A stretch of 64,000 bases of DNA. Origin: Natronoflexus pectinivorans (GTDB taxonomy: Bacteria; Bacteroidota; Bacteroidia; Bacteroidales; Marinilabiliaceae). Position numbers and translations under genes: made by a program. The notes under the pieces were generated by a model that was not told the DNA's origin, made no database searches, and saw only the letters and a list, made by a program, of their open reading frames with translations. Position 1 is the stretch's first letter. The number at the start of each line of letters is the position of its first letter. The stretch lies in the NCBI RefSeq assembly GCF_004345615.1, contig NZ_SLWK01000006.1, positions 1-64,000 of the forward strand, given 5' to 3'. Shown in pieces: positions 45,496-54,642 of this stretch.

Positions 45496-46968
45496 TCACA
45501 CCCCCTTCTCATAAAACCTTCCCCATTTACTCTTCGGATCGGGAGGGGTTAGCAATGATACTACAATCAATACTGTAATTGAAAGAGCTGCTGCTGGCAA
45601 AATGATGTACTGCTCATTGAGAAGCTGGGTATCGCTTAGGCTCATCATAACCGAATTGGTAATGGTGATAAAAAGTGTAACACCCATACCGGTGGCGATT
45701 GATGCGACACCGCCGGCTACAGTCACCCGTTTCCATAAAAATGCAGCCAGCAAAGCCGGGGTCAATCCTGCGCCTACCATGGTGTATGCTGTTAAAGCCA
45801 TGGCCAGTATGGTTGAGAATTGAGTTAATAGGAGGTAGGCCATTATCCCAAGCAAAACCACCATGATGCGTTGCATCAAAATAATTCTTTGTCCGGAAAC
45901 ATTGGGATTGATAAATCTCTGGTAAATATCCCGTGTCAGATTGGTAGATGGGGTAAGGAGAAAGCTGTTTCCTGTTGAAGTGATAATGGCAACAGATGCC
46001 ATAATCAATAGAAGACCAGCCCAAATAGGCAGGCCTACTTCGGTGCTGTATCGAGCAGTATGCAGGATGATTCTTTCTGAGTTTTCACTACCGAGGAAAA
46101 ATTCGGACATGGCGTCTAATGCGTTGAAATGGCTAAATGCAAATATGGCCAGACTGGCCAGAGCTGTTTCAACAATAATGGTTCCTATTACCCACCACAC
46201 TACGGCTTTTTTTGCCGATTTTTCATTCTTTGCAGAGAAAAACTTTTGGTACATATTGGATTCTCCGAGTAACAGGAAAAATGTTGGGAGAAAAATCCCC
46301 ATGGCCCAGAAAAAACTTTTGTCCCCGAAAATCTGGAAATGTGAAGGATCGAGCGTGGCAGTGAGGTGTTCGCTGCCTCCAATGCTGAAAAAGACAATGG
46401 GGGCCGCAATAACAATGGCAATGGTTATTACCGTTCCATTTATGATGTCTACCGAAACAATGGACAGCATTCCTGCAAAGGCGGTAAAAACAACTATGAA
46501 GGCAGCTGTTAACAACACTCCCTGCCATTCGGGAATGCCGGCCACCAGATCCAGAACAAAACCACCCGCTCTGAACTGATATCCTACAATGGTTGTATAA
46601 GCAATCACAATCACCATGGTTCCAAGAATTCTGGCCCATTTGTTATATCTGAGTTCCAGGATGTCCGGAACGGTAAATTCAGCGATGCGTCGTACCTTCC
46701 CGGCAAGGAAGAAAACGATGATGATTCCAAGCCATGCACCGGCGGCCATCCACAATTCTGCAAACCCAACGTTGGCGGCCAATCCTGCACCGGCCAAAAG
46801 ACTCCCCGAGCCCAGCCATGTACACAAAAGAGTTCCAACAAGTTTAGGCGTTGAAACCTTGCGCCCCGCAACCATGAAGTCTTCCTGGTTTTTCACCATG
46901 AAGCTTTTCCACACGGAAATACCCATTAATACAATCAGGTATCCTATTACTACCCAGAAAAATATCAT
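45496..46968 (-). CDS. Sodium:solute symporter (SSS family)
   Basis: A 490-aa sodium-coupled transporter with about 13 helices. The early GTLLCTWLGSGSLLAGAGLAANVGFAELWMAAGAWLGI is the conserved second helix with sodium-site residues. MVIVIAYTTIVGYQFRAGGFVLDLVAGIPEWQGVLLTAAFIVVFTAFAGMLSIVSVDIINGTVI matches the SSF signature region. The substrate (for example proline, a sugar or an organic acid) cannot be told. It is unrelated to the polysaccharide cluster and convergent with it. Confidence 0.92.
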   Translation of the reverse strand: MIFFWVVIGYLIVLMGISVWKSFMVKNQEDFMVAGRKVSTPKLVGTLLCTWLGSGSLLAGAGLAANVGFAELWMAAGAWLGIIIVFFLAGKVRRIAEFTVPDILELRYNKWARILGTMVIVIAYTTIVGYQFRAGGFVLDLVAGIPEWQGVLLTAAFIVVFTAFAGMLSIVSVDIINGTVITIAIVIAAPIVFFSIGGSEHLTATLDPSHFQIFGDKSFFWAMGIFLPTFFLLLGESNMYQKFFSAKNEKSAKKAVVWWVIGTIIVETALASLAIFAFSHFNALDAMSEFFLGSENSERIILHTARYSTEVGLPIWAGLLLIMASVAIITSTGNSFLLTPSTNLTRDIYQRFINPNVSGQRIILMQRIMVVLLGIMAYLLLTQFSTILAMALTAYTMVGAGLTPALLAAFLWKRVTVAGGVASIATGMGVTLFITITNSVMMSLSDTQLLNEQYIILPAAALSITVLIVVSLLTPPDPKSKWGRFYEKGV

Positions 46969-47088
46969 TGTGTTTATTTTTTACTGTTTGAGAATTTCGG
47001 CCATAAAAATAAAAGAATTTCCCGGTTTATGCAGATAAAATTGAGATTTAACGTGTCAATGATAGGGGAGAACAAAAAAGAGTGCGTC

Positions 47089-47125
47089 AAACAAAAACAG
47101 GACACTCCTTACGAAGTGTCCTGTT
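47089..47125 (-). terminator. Terminator after tRNA-Cys
   Basis: On the minus strand AACAGGACACT pairs with AGTGTCCTGTT over an 8-nt loop (47096-47125) and is followed by TTTGTTT. It begins just after the encoded CCA. Confidence 0.85.
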
Positions 47126-47126
47126 A

Positions 47127-47200
47127 TGGAGGTCGGTGGCGGATTCGAACCGCCGTAGACGGTTTTGCAGACCGTTGCCTAGCCACTCGGCCAACCGACC
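47127..47200 (-). tRNA. tRNA-Cys (GCA)
   Basis: Minus-strand cloverleaf of 71 nt plus an encoded CCA. The acceptor stem GGTCGGT/ACCGACC is perfect with discriminator U. The anticodon arm ACGGT-CTGCAAA-ACCGT gives anticodon GCA, which reads UGC and UGU. The T arm contains GGTTCGAATCC. The U73 discriminator is the expected identity element for cysteine. Confidence 0.97.
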
Positions 47201-47212
47201 ATTTTGCGTGTG

Positions 47213-47220
47213 CAAAAATA
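47213..47220 (-). promoter_or_regulatory. Putative -7 promoter element for tRNA-Cys
   Basis: Minus-strand TATTTTTG fits TAnnTTTG and ends 12 bases before the tRNA 5' end, a suitable distance for transcription to start just upstream of it. Confidence 0.5.
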
Positions 47221-47424
47221 CAAAATTATTTTATAAATCAGATTTTATTCGCATCTATCTTGAAAGTTTTTTGAATTGATGAGATTGCTTTTTGTAAGAA
47301 GGGGTGGATGGAACAGGTCGATTCATGCAATTCATCGCAGACATTTGCAGTTTATCCGATTTAATATTAATGTAAAAACAATAATATATTCTTTTGTGTA
47401 TGAAACAAAAGGTTAAATTCACAC

Positions 47425-49278
47425 TTGAAAATTATGAAAACAAGAGCTCTAATTTCTGTACTATTAGTATTTGCCTGCTTTTTTCAGCTCGAAGCAAGCA
47501 TGTTAGAGATAGATCCCCATACCGAAAAGACGTATTGGAGATTTATTAAAGATCGTTTGTTTGATGGACAAAATGACATTGCATCAAAGTTTCAGAAAAA
47601 CATTTATATACAACTTACAACCGATTGCAGCGATGATAGTGTTATTGTGAATGATTTAATTAAAGTACTCCAAAAACTAATTCCTGACAGAAAAATTGAG
47701 TTTTTACGGTCAACATATGAGAACCCCGAAATAAATATTGCAGAAGAAGTAATATTTCTGGGAATTAATAAAGCTCCGATGTTCTCAAATCGTGATTTTA
47801 GAAGTTCAAAAAACATTAATGGTAACCAGATCTTCTATACTGGATTTAAGGGAATATATCAACCTGAAATATACATGCAAGGCATCCATATTAAATTGAG
47901 TGATTCAGTAACGTTCGCAGAACGAAAAAGATATATCGAATTTGCTGTATTACGGTCGTTATGCACCATAAAAGGGAGGCCGAAAGAGGCAAGTACTTTT
48001 TTCCCTAATGCCGTATTTAATGGGTTTGACTATGAGCCTTATGGTACAGAATTCTCTGAAGTTGATAAGTTCCTGATTCAAAAACTCTATTCTAAGGACT
48101 TTGATGAAAAGTTTAAACGTTATCTAATCGATAATTATTCGCGCAGATATTACAGAGCTTTCCTTTATAAGGATCAATATAATTCTATTAAAACGCTCAT
48201 CTCTCTCATAATAACATTGTTAGTCATCGCATTGTTTTATAAGACATTACTCTTCAGGAATTATAAATACAAATATATTGGCTACATCAATATAGCATTG
48301 ATATTAGGTGCTACTTTTGTAATAATACATTGGATACTTCAACATATTGCATCAATAGGAGTGTACAGATTAAGTACAAATATCATAATCTCATTAGCAT
48401 TTCTGATTGTTTCTGTCCTTTTGGCTACAATATTGTATGGTGCTGAATTTTTGTTTATTCGTCCATATAGCTCCTTTAATACAAAGACATTTTTAAAAGT
48501 TATTTTCTTTTTTATAATTATAAGCATTCCTTCCTTCATTCTGAGATTTACAATTCCCGGATTTAGCACAGCCATGTTGATAAATTTTATAACATTTGGT
48601 TTTGTTGTAGCTTTAGGTCGTGGGTTTTTGTTATATATAAAAGAGGTAGGAGATTCTACTATTCGTCAAAAGGATGTTGAGCTACTAAAACTTGAGGACT
48701 TAAAGGTTAAAGCTGAAATGCAGTCACTGAATGCCAAAATAAATCCTCATTTCTTATACAATTCATTAAATTCAATTGCTGGATTGGCTCATATTAATCC
48801 CGACAAAACAGAAAAAATGGCAGTGGCATTATCCGATTTATTCAAATATAACATAGATCGAACTTCAAAACAATATAGCACCATTCGTGAAGAAGTGGAA
48901 ATGGCTTCGGCATATCTTGAAATTGAGGAAATAAGATTCACCGACCGATTAAATTATTCAATACACATTGATGCTGTTACGGAAAGCATAGAGATACCTC
49001 GGAACCTCATTCTGCCATTAGTTGAAAATGCGGTAAAACATGGTATTTCTAAAATAGAAGGAGTTGGAGAGATATATTTATCAGTCAAAAAATCTGATGG
49101 TGGGTTTTTAATTAGTGTAAAAGATAATGGCCCCGATTTTCCCGATGGATTAGTCAGTGGTTTTGGATTAAAATGCGTTCAGGACATCATTCAACTATAC
49201 TATAAAGGGAAAGCTGAATTTAGTTGGCAAAATGAACCCCAAAAAATGGTTACTATTGAAGTTAATTCAACGATATAA
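47425..49278 (+). CDS. LytS-type sensor histidine kinase with periplasmic sensor domain
   Basis: A 617-aa membrane sensor kinase. A signal sequence (about 1-24) precedes a periplasmic region (about 30-245) ending in FFPNAVFNGFDYEPYGTEFSEVDKFLIQKLYS, which resembles DUF2927 proteins. Four to six membrane helices follow (about 250-410). The His-kinase domain has INPHFLYNSLNSIAG with phospho-acceptor H442, the N-box LPLVENAVKHGISK and the ATP lid start VKDNGPDFPDG...GFGLKCV. The next gene, 12 bp away, is its LytTR regulator. An alternative ATG four codons in is equally good as start. Confidence 0.9.
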   Translation: MKIMKTRALISVLLVFACFFQLEASMLEIDPHTEKTYWRFIKDRLFDGQNDIASKFQKNIYIQLTTDCSDDSVIVNDLIKVLQKLIPDRKIEFLRSTYENPEINIAEEVIFLGINKAPMFSNRDFRSSKNINGNQIFYTGFKGIYQPEIYMQGIHIKLSDSVTFAERKRYIEFAVLRSLCTIKGRPKEASTFFPNAVFNGFDYEPYGTEFSEVDKFLIQKLYSKDFDEKFKRYLIDNYSRRYYRAFLYKDQYNSIKTLISLIITLLVIALFYKTLLFRNYKYKYIGYINIALILGATFVIIHWILQHIASIGVYRLSTNIIISLAFLIVSVLLATILYGAEFLFIRPYSSFNTKTFLKVIFFFIIISIPSFILRFTIPGFSTAMLINFITFGFVVALGRGFLLYIKEVGDSTIRQKDVELLKLEDLKVKAEMQSLNAKINPHFLYNSLNSIAGLAHINPDKTEKMAVALSDLFKYNIDRTSKQYSTIREEVEMASAYLEIEEIRFTDRLNYSIHIDAVTESIEIPRNLILPLVENAVKHGISKIEGVGEIYLSVKKSDGGFLISVKDNGPDFPDGLVSGFGLKCVQDIIQLYYKGKAEFSWQNEPQKMVTIEVNSTI

Positions 49279-49290
49279 GTAAAAGCAATT

Positions 49291-50058
49291 ATGGAGAAAG
49301 TATTGAAAACCGTTATCATCGATGATGAAGAACCCGCAAGGCAAAGATTAAAAGAACTATTGGCTGTATATCCAAATACTTTTGAAATAATTGGGGAAGC
49401 AGAAAATGGCAAAAGGGGTTTGGAATTAATCCACCGCTTAGACCCCGATCTCCTGTTTCTTGATATTCAAATGCCCGGAATGAACGGCTTTGAGCTCATT
49501 AAGCAATTAGTTAGTATCCCAACAATTGTGTTTTGCACGGCTTATGACCACTATTCATTGGATGCCTTTGAAACCAATAGCCTTGACTATCTGTTAAAAC
49601 CCGTTAGTTCAGAACGATTCGCTAAGACTGTTGATAAACTAAAGCGATTTACAACCAAAGCGGATCACAAAGGATTGTTGAATCTTATTAAACAGTTTGA
49701 AGAGCAAATAAAGGAGCCTGAAATAACCTCAATAACAATAAAAAAGGGGAACAAGCTGTTTTTTGTAAAACTGGATGATGTTTCATATTTTCAAGCTGAT
49801 GAGAGATATGTAAAAATTCAAACAGTTCATGGTGAAAATCATATTACCGAAAAGCCGTTAAAAGAATTGGCAGAAAAGCTGCCAAACTCATTCATTAGAA
49901 TACATCGATCCATAATAGTCAATAAAAAATCTGTTAGAGAATTACAAAATTACTTTAACTGCAAGTATGTGTTTATCATGAATGACAAGTTTAGAACAAA
50001 GCTATATTCCGGAAGAAGTTTTCAAGCCCAGATAAAAAAGTGGATTGATTTGAGCTAA
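49291..50058 (+). CDS. LytTR-family response regulator
   Basis: A 255-aa two-component regulator. The receiver domain (about 6-125) has the acidic pair D11/D12, phospho-acceptor D58 (LLFLDIQMPGMNG), the conserved Thr in VFCTAYD and Lys in LLKPVS. The LytTR DNA-binding domain (about 150-252) has KLDDVSYFQADERYVKIQT and FIRIHRSIIVNKKSVREL. It is the partner of the upstream kinase and would act as a transcription factor. Direct targets are not apparent. Confidence 0.95.
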   Translation: MEKVLKTVIIDDEEPARQRLKELLAVYPNTFEIIGEAENGKRGLELIHRLDPDLLFLDIQMPGMNGFELIKQLVSIPTIVFCTAYDHYSLDAFETNSLDYLLKPVSSERFAKTVDKLKRFTTKADHKGLLNLIKQFEEQIKEPEITSITIKKGNKLFFVKLDDVSYFQADERYVKIQTVHGENHITEKPLKELAEKLPNSFIRIHRSIIVNKKSVRELQNYFNCKYVFIMNDKFRTKLYSGRSFQAQIKKWIDLS

Positions 50059-50438
50059 GGTGTAATATCATTTTATTGAAATATTAGCAAATGAAACGTG
50101 TCTCGTCAAGTGGAACCAATAAAAGTTTGGTATGTTTAGTAACTGTTTAAATTTATTTTATAAAACATGTTGTAGACCCGAAGACTGTTATCCCGAGGCA
50201 TTCGGGATTAGATAGATAAAGTAGCTGAGAAAGATAATTAGATAAATCTTATTTTTTGTTTATCTTGTCTATCAGTCTAATCCCGAGTAATTCGGGACTA
50301 AAAATCTTCAATGTAGATTTATTATAAGTTTAAACAGTCTCTTGCTGGAATTTGTATCGCAATTTGCCGCCCATTTCCCCAATTGTAAAACGTAGTTTTA
50401 TAAGTATACTTGTACAAGACGAAATAAAAAGCCATTCC
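50059..50438. other. Intergenic region with a 107-bp inverted-repeat element
   Basis: The 380 bp between the response regulator and the SRAP gene hold no supported gene. The main feature is the inverted-repeat element at 50191-50297. A TATACTTG promoter-like element (50407-50414) precedes the SRAP start. Confidence 0.6.
50191..50297. repeat. 107-bp inverted-repeat element
   Basis: The left end reads TCCCGAGGCATTCGGGATTA and the right end, read on the other strand, TCCCGAATTACTCGGGATTA. Each end is itself a small hairpin (TCCCGA/TCGGGA), and the arms continue with GATAGA-like sequence inward. Related TCCCGA..TCGGGATT hairpins occur near 448-463. Confidence 0.75.
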
Positions 50439-51170
50439 ATGTGTTACAACATTGCATTTCTTCAAAAAAGGTTGGCAAATTATATTAAACGTTATGAGCC
50501 CCTCCTGCCGCAAGATTTGCCCAGCAGCAAATTGGTTGAGAAAGACATGCCGGTTTACTATTTCGTAAGCGGTTTTGAGCATCCTGTTTTGCCAGTAATA
50601 GCAAACGATGGTTTGCACTTCAGCCAATGGGGATTAATTCCCCATTGGGTAAAAGATGAAAACAAAATTCCGGAAATCATGAAAATGACGTTAAATGCCA
50701 AAAGTGAAACGGCATTTGAAAAGCCATCATTCAGAAAAGCCCTAAACTCACAAAGGTGCCTGTTGGGAATTGATGGATTTTACGAATGGAAAACCATCAA
50801 TAAAAAGAAGTATCCCTACTACATCTACCCTTCAAACCAGTATCTGTTCTCACTTGGATGTCTCTATGATGTTTTCATACAACCCAAAGGCAAGATAATT
50901 CACTCATTCAGTATTCTTACCACCGCAGCCAATCCCATGATGGAAGATATTCATAACACCAAGAAACGTATGCCGCTTATAATTTCGCGGGATGATGAAA
51001 AGAATTGGGTAAAACCGGATATAGTAACAGAGGAGATAAAACAAATGATGAGGCCATTTCCCGAATCCGGGATGCAGGCGCATCCGGTTTCAACTCACTT
51101 AAACAGTCCTATTGGAAACAGAAACACCCCTGATGCCATGAACCCTATAAACCATTCACTCCTGTTTTAA
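50439..51170 (+). CDS. SOS response-associated peptidase (SRAP/YedK/HMCES family)
   Basis: A 243-aa protein that forms a stable thiazolidine crosslink with abasic sites in single-stranded DNA, protecting them. The start chosen gives MCYN, exposing the essential Cys2 after methionine removal; an upstream ATG at 50352 would bury it and is rejected. LNAKSETAFEKPSFRKALNSQRCLLGIDGFYEWK carries the conserved Asn, Glu and DGFYEW, and HNTKKRMPLII carries the catalytic His. The length is typical. It is a single gene with a short leader. Confidence 0.93.
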   Translation: MCYNIAFLQKRLANYIKRYEPLLPQDLPSSKLVEKDMPVYYFVSGFEHPVLPVIANDGLHFSQWGLIPHWVKDENKIPEIMKMTLNAKSETAFEKPSFRKALNSQRCLLGIDGFYEWKTINKKKYPYYIYPSNQYLFSLGCLYDVFIQPKGKIIHSFSILTTAANPMMEDIHNTKKRMPLIISRDDEKNWVKPDIVTEEIKQMMRPFPESGMQAHPVSTHLNSPIGNRNTPDAMNPINHSLLF

Positions 51171-51199
51171 AATTTCAGAACCGTTCTTATCAAAAACAG

Positions 51200-51207
51200 T
51201 ATCTTTG
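51200..51207 (+). promoter_or_regulatory. Putative -7 promoter element for radical SAM gene
   Basis: TATCTTTG matches TAnnTTTG exactly and lies 13 bp before the ATG at 51221, implying a near-leaderless transcript. Confidence 0.55.
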
Positions 51208-51220
51208 TACAAAAAGCATC

Positions 51221-52000
51221 ATGCCTACTTTTCTTTTTGATGATATCATATTTGGACCTGTAAAAAGTCGCCGGCTAGGGGTTTCGTTAGGAATAAACTT
51301 ATTGCCGGGAAACCGGAAAGTGTGCTCGTTTGATTGCATTTATTGTGAATGCGGTTTTAATCCGGGGAAGGATGCTCCTGCTTCAACGCTGCCTTCGCGG
51401 GATGAGGTGTACGATGAACTGGAAGTGCAATTAAAGAACATGATTTCTAAAAACAATCCGCCGGATGTTATCACATTCGCCGGAAACGGAGAACCAACTT
51501 TGCACCCCCATTTTCCCGGAATAATAGATGACACCATTCTGCTCAGGGACAAATATAGCCCCAATGCCCGAATTGCCGTTTTATCCAATGCAACCAGAAT
51601 TCACTCACCGGCTGTATTTAATGCACTTTTAAAGATAGAAGACAACATACAAAAATTGGATTCAGCCAATTGCGATACCATCAGGCTACTCGATCGGCCA
51701 CAGGGACGCTTCGACTTGGAAGAAACGGTAAAGAACCTGAAAAAGTTCAACGGGCATGTAATCATCCAGACTCTGTTTGTAAAAGGAACATTCAATGGCA
51801 CAGCCATTGATAACAGCACCGATGAAGAGGTTTTCCCATGGATTAATCTATTAAAATTCATTGCTCCGTCGGAAGTCATGGTGTACACCATTGCCCGCGA
51901 CACGCCGGTGAACACCCTTGAGAAAGTACCGTTAAGCAGACTGAACGAGATTGCTGAGATGGTTAGAGCCGCCGGCTTAAAAACAAAAGTTTCCGAATAA
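51221..52000 (+). CDS. Radical SAM protein
   Basis: A 259-aa radical S-adenosylmethionine enzyme. The iron-sulfur motif is C35-SFD-C39-IY-C42, within CSFDCIYCECGF. ITFAGNGEPTLHP is the SAM-binding GGE-like segment, and ARIAVLSNATRI follows. It belongs to the short radical SAM group with opening FGPVKSRRLGVSLGINLLP, which resembles proteins named for a wybutosine-synthesis-like domain; its substrate is unknown. It is followed 11 bp later by a glycosyltransferase-like gene, so the two may be co-transcribed. Confidence 0.9.
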   Translation: MPTFLFDDIIFGPVKSRRLGVSLGINLLPGNRKVCSFDCIYCECGFNPGKDAPASTLPSRDEVYDELEVQLKNMISKNNPPDVITFAGNGEPTLHPHFPGIIDDTILLRDKYSPNARIAVLSNATRIHSPAVFNALLKIEDNIQKLDSANCDTIRLLDRPQGRFDLEETVKNLKKFNGHVIIQTLFVKGTFNGTAIDNSTDEEVFPWINLLKFIAPSEVMVYTIARDTPVNTLEKVPLSRLNEIAEMVRAAGLKTKVSE

Positions 52001-52011
52001 TTTACTTCCAG

Positions 52012-53118
52012 ATGAGGCAAAATCAGGAAAAACCGGTGATTGTTTGCCCACTCAATTGGGGATTGGGACATGCCGCCCGCGACATTCCAATAATCCGGCT
52101 TCTGAAAGAAGCCGGACACCGCGTTATTGTTGCCACGGATCCTAAAATAGAAAAGTTTTTAAGCCAGGAATTCCCGGATTTGGAATTTGAGTATTTTCCC
52201 GGACCAAAAATCAACTACACAAAATATGGTTGGCTACTGATCCCAAAATTGCTTTTTCAAATCCCAACCTGGATTAAATGGTATTTTGCAGAGCGTAAAT
52301 TGATTGCGCAACTGGTAAATAAACACAACCCCAAATGCATTATTTCAGACAACCGTTATGGCGCTCGTCACAGTAAAGTGATGAGCATCATCATTACGCA
52401 CCAGTTGATGCTAAAATTGCCGGTTTGGAGTCGATTCATGGAGTACCCGGTTCACCGATTTATCAAATCTCTGGTGGAGAAATTTAATGAGTGCTGGATT
52501 CCCGATAATCCTCCCGGATCATCTTTCGCCGGCGACCTCGCTTTTAAGTATCCCCTTCCGGCAATGACAAAGATTACAGGTGTCCTTTCAGATTTCATGT
52601 TTCAGGATGATGAATTGAATCAATCTACATTGAAAACCGATATTCTCGTCATCCTTTCCGGGCCTGAACCTCAAAAAACAATGTTGGAAAAGCGACTCTA
52701 TCCATTACTACAGAGTCTTAAAATGAAAGTCATTATTCTGAGAGGCGAACCGGAATTAAAAAATCACTCAGATGATGAAAAATCAGAGTCGGATTCATTG
52801 ATCCGACGAATCAATCATCTACCACGAAATGTAATAAAACAACTCATAAGGGAAACTCCATACATTATAACCAGATCAGGCTATACGACCATCATGGATT
52901 TATGGTTTGTAAACAAATCAGCACTGCTGATTCCAACACCGGGGCAAACTGAACAAGTATACCTTTCTGAATATAATCGACCTCGTCATTTTGTTGTGAA
53001 ACAAAATGCGATTGATGCAAAAAATATCAAAAAATACATAAACAGTATTAATATCAACGATCAGCGCATGTTTAAAAGGAATGACATTCTTAAATCTGTT
53101 CTACTATCCATTCCCTGA
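52012..53118 (+). CDS. MJ1255-type glycosyltransferase-like protein
   Basis: A 368-aa GT-B fold protein. IVCPLNWGLGHAARDIPIIRLLKEAGHRVIVAT is the N-terminal glycine loop typical of UDP-sugar-dependent enzymes, and CIISDNRYGARH is a conserved acidic segment. The C-half has ILVILSGPEPQKTMLEKRL and YIITRSGYTTIMDLWFVNKSALLIPTPGQTEQVYLSEY, which resembles the MurG-like donor site. Members of this group lack an established function. It probably shares a promoter with the radical SAM gene. Confidence 0.82.
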   Translation: MRQNQEKPVIVCPLNWGLGHAARDIPIIRLLKEAGHRVIVATDPKIEKFLSQEFPDLEFEYFPGPKINYTKYGWLLIPKLLFQIPTWIKWYFAERKLIAQLVNKHNPKCIISDNRYGARHSKVMSIIITHQLMLKLPVWSRFMEYPVHRFIKSLVEKFNECWIPDNPPGSSFAGDLAFKYPLPAMTKITGVLSDFMFQDDELNQSTLKTDILVILSGPEPQKTMLEKRLYPLLQSLKMKVIILRGEPELKNHSDDEKSESDSLIRRINHLPRNVIKQLIRETPYIITRSGYTTIMDLWFVNKSALLIPTPGQTEQVYLSEYNRPRHFVVKQNAIDAKNIKKYINSININDQRMFKRNDILKSVLLSIP

Positions 53119-53292
53119 CCAATAGTCATTTGTCATGAATTTTTGAAGTTTGGTCAAATAAAAACAACCTTTCGCCACAAACTACATATAAAAGCTGACA
53201 GGGATCAAGGTGTTCAGCCTTAACCGTATTGAAACATTTTTGATGGAATATCGTAAATGTGATCAACAACCTAATATATTAAATACATTACC

Positions 53293-53763
53293 ATGTTGAA
53301 TTGGATATTATTGCCTTTGGTGATAATTGTTGGTGTAAGTCTTTGGTTCTACAAATATCTTCTGCCGGTAATTACCAAAAGGAAGGCACAGGCTATTCTT
53401 TATAACATTATTTTTCCAAATGGATCTGATCAGAAAAAAGATGTTATGAAGAGGTTTCATGAATTCACGAAACACCGGTTTTCCGATGAGCAGATTCTGG
53501 ACTATTTTATAAAAATAAAAGGGCTCCAGAGCATGAACGTTTGTAACACAACAAACTTTTGGATACGAAAATACTTACTGAGTCCAACAGAGATTAAACT
53601 GAACTATTTTGAACAGGTTAAGTTCTATGAACTTTTTATGAATTATCCCGGGAAATCCAGCAATAGAACATTGCAGAATTCATTTACAAATGTGGATGAA
53701 GCTGGTGAAAATGGCTCGGAAATAACAATAACGAAGCCAACAAATAGAAGAATAAGCGTTTAG
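53293..53763 (+). CDS. Hypothetical protein with N-terminal membrane anchor
   Basis: A 156-aa protein I do not recognise. One transmembrane helix (about 4-28, WILLPLVIIVGVSLWFYKYLLPVI) is followed by a basic, mostly helical soluble part with aromatic residues (FHEFTKHRFSDEQILDYF, YFEQVKFYELFMNY). The final 30 residues are polar and probably disordered. It ends 13 bp from the convergent CHAD gene. The preceding 174 bp are AT-rich and featureless. Confidence 0.7.
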   Translation: MLNWILLPLVIIVGVSLWFYKYLLPVITKRKAQAILYNIIFPNGSDQKKDVMKRFHEFTKHRFSDEQILDYFIKIKGLQSMNVCNTTNFWIRKYLLSPTEIKLNYFEQVKFYELFMNYPGKSSNRTLQNSFTNVDEAGENGSEITITKPTNRRISV

Positions 53764-53776
53764 GGACAGTTCTCTC

Positions 53777-54568
53777 TTAAAAAGATTGGCGGATTTCATG
53801 TTCAAATTTAAGCATGGAATCCGCTATTTCATTTTTAAAACTTTTCAACTCCTTTGATTCAACTCCCGATTTTGCTTCAAATTTTGCTGTGACTTTTTTA
53901 AGATACATTAAATCATGCCATTGCCCGATCAATTGCTCTATGTGACGGTAATAAACAACTTTACCTGTCTCAGGATGCGACAACAGATCGGATTCAAACA
54001 TCTGGAGCAACAGATAGTTCCGCTTAAACCATCTTCTGGCATCGTGCCACTCTTTTCCCGGTGGGTGCGCTTCTATGAGGCTGCCTGCTAAAGTTGCATT
54101 CCTTTCCAAATGTTGGAAAAACAGATCACGGTTTCCTTTGTATGCCTGATTCAGCAGCTGGGAGAAAAAAGCGCTAAACATATCTTCGTCCAAAAGAGAA
54201 ATTTCATTGGCAACCTGAAAATATTTGTTTTTTCGTTTTTGAAGCTTTCGCATTATGTAGTCGATAAACTCTGCAGGTGGTTTCGCTTTGATATAATCAG
54301 AGATGGTTAACAATGCAACCTGCAGGTTCCTGACTTTACCCGAAGCTTTGTACACAGGTTTTACCGGAAGATCAATCTGGTTGAGCGCTTCATTAGCATC
54401 GTCAGAGCATGAATAATTAAGATATTCTTTTATGGCCACCAGCCTTTTCATTGCCACTCTGGAATGATGAATATACTCAGACTCCCCTTTCCGGATTGAC
54501 ATGTTGAAATTATCGAGGAAAAGAGCATACTGCTCTTTTCCTATTGCATATATTAAGTTTTTCTCCAC
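53777..54568 (-). CDS. CHAD domain-containing protein
   Basis: A 263-aa helical protein with the CHAD fold, whose members bind polyphosphate through conserved His and basic residues. IHHSRVAMKRLVAIKEYL is the first characteristic helix with its His and basic cluster, GKVRNLQVALL is the second, and WHDARRWFKRNYLLLQM and QLIGQWHDLMYLKKV form the second half. No CYTH domain or neighbour is present. It lies in line with the DUF3108 and Ig-like lipoprotein genes on the minus strand, 74 bp after the first, so co-transcription is possible. Confidence 0.87.
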   Translation of the reverse strand: MEKNLIYAIGKEQYALFLDNFNMSIRKGESEYIHHSRVAMKRLVAIKEYLNYSCSDDANEALNQIDLPVKPVYKASGKVRNLQVALLTISDYIKAKPPAEFIDYIMRKLQKRKNKYFQVANEISLLDEDMFSAFFSQLLNQAYKGNRDLFFQHLERNATLAGSLIEAHPPGKEWHDARRWFKRNYLLLQMFESDLLSHPETGKVVYYRHIEQLIGQWHDLMYLKKVTAKFEAKSGVESKELKSFKNEIADSMLKFEHEIRQSF

Positions 54569-54642
54569 CTGACAAAAAATTTCTGATTCATCAAAAAATA
54601 TATTGTCGACTTGTTTTTTAGGACTCCCCTTTACTTTGATTG

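Noticed and set aside
45941-46579. Open frame of 212 codons antisense to the sodium symporter
   Set aside because: It is a shadow of the real gene; its protein has no recognisable domain and is low in complexity.
47029-47274. Open frame of 81 codons on the plus strand at the tRNA-Cys gene
   Set aside because: It reads through the tRNA and its terminator on the opposite strand.
50408-50417. TTGTACAA-type palindrome before the SRAP gene and TTTGTACAAA before the radical SAM gene as possible LexA boxes
   Set aside because: Both overlap TAnnTTTG-like -7 elements with the expected distance to the start codon, so they are better explained as promoters; two short sites do not define an SOS box.
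51601-52119. Open frame of 172 codons antisense to the radical SAM and glycosyltransferase genes
   Set aside because: It spans two well-supported genes on the other strand and has no domain of its own.
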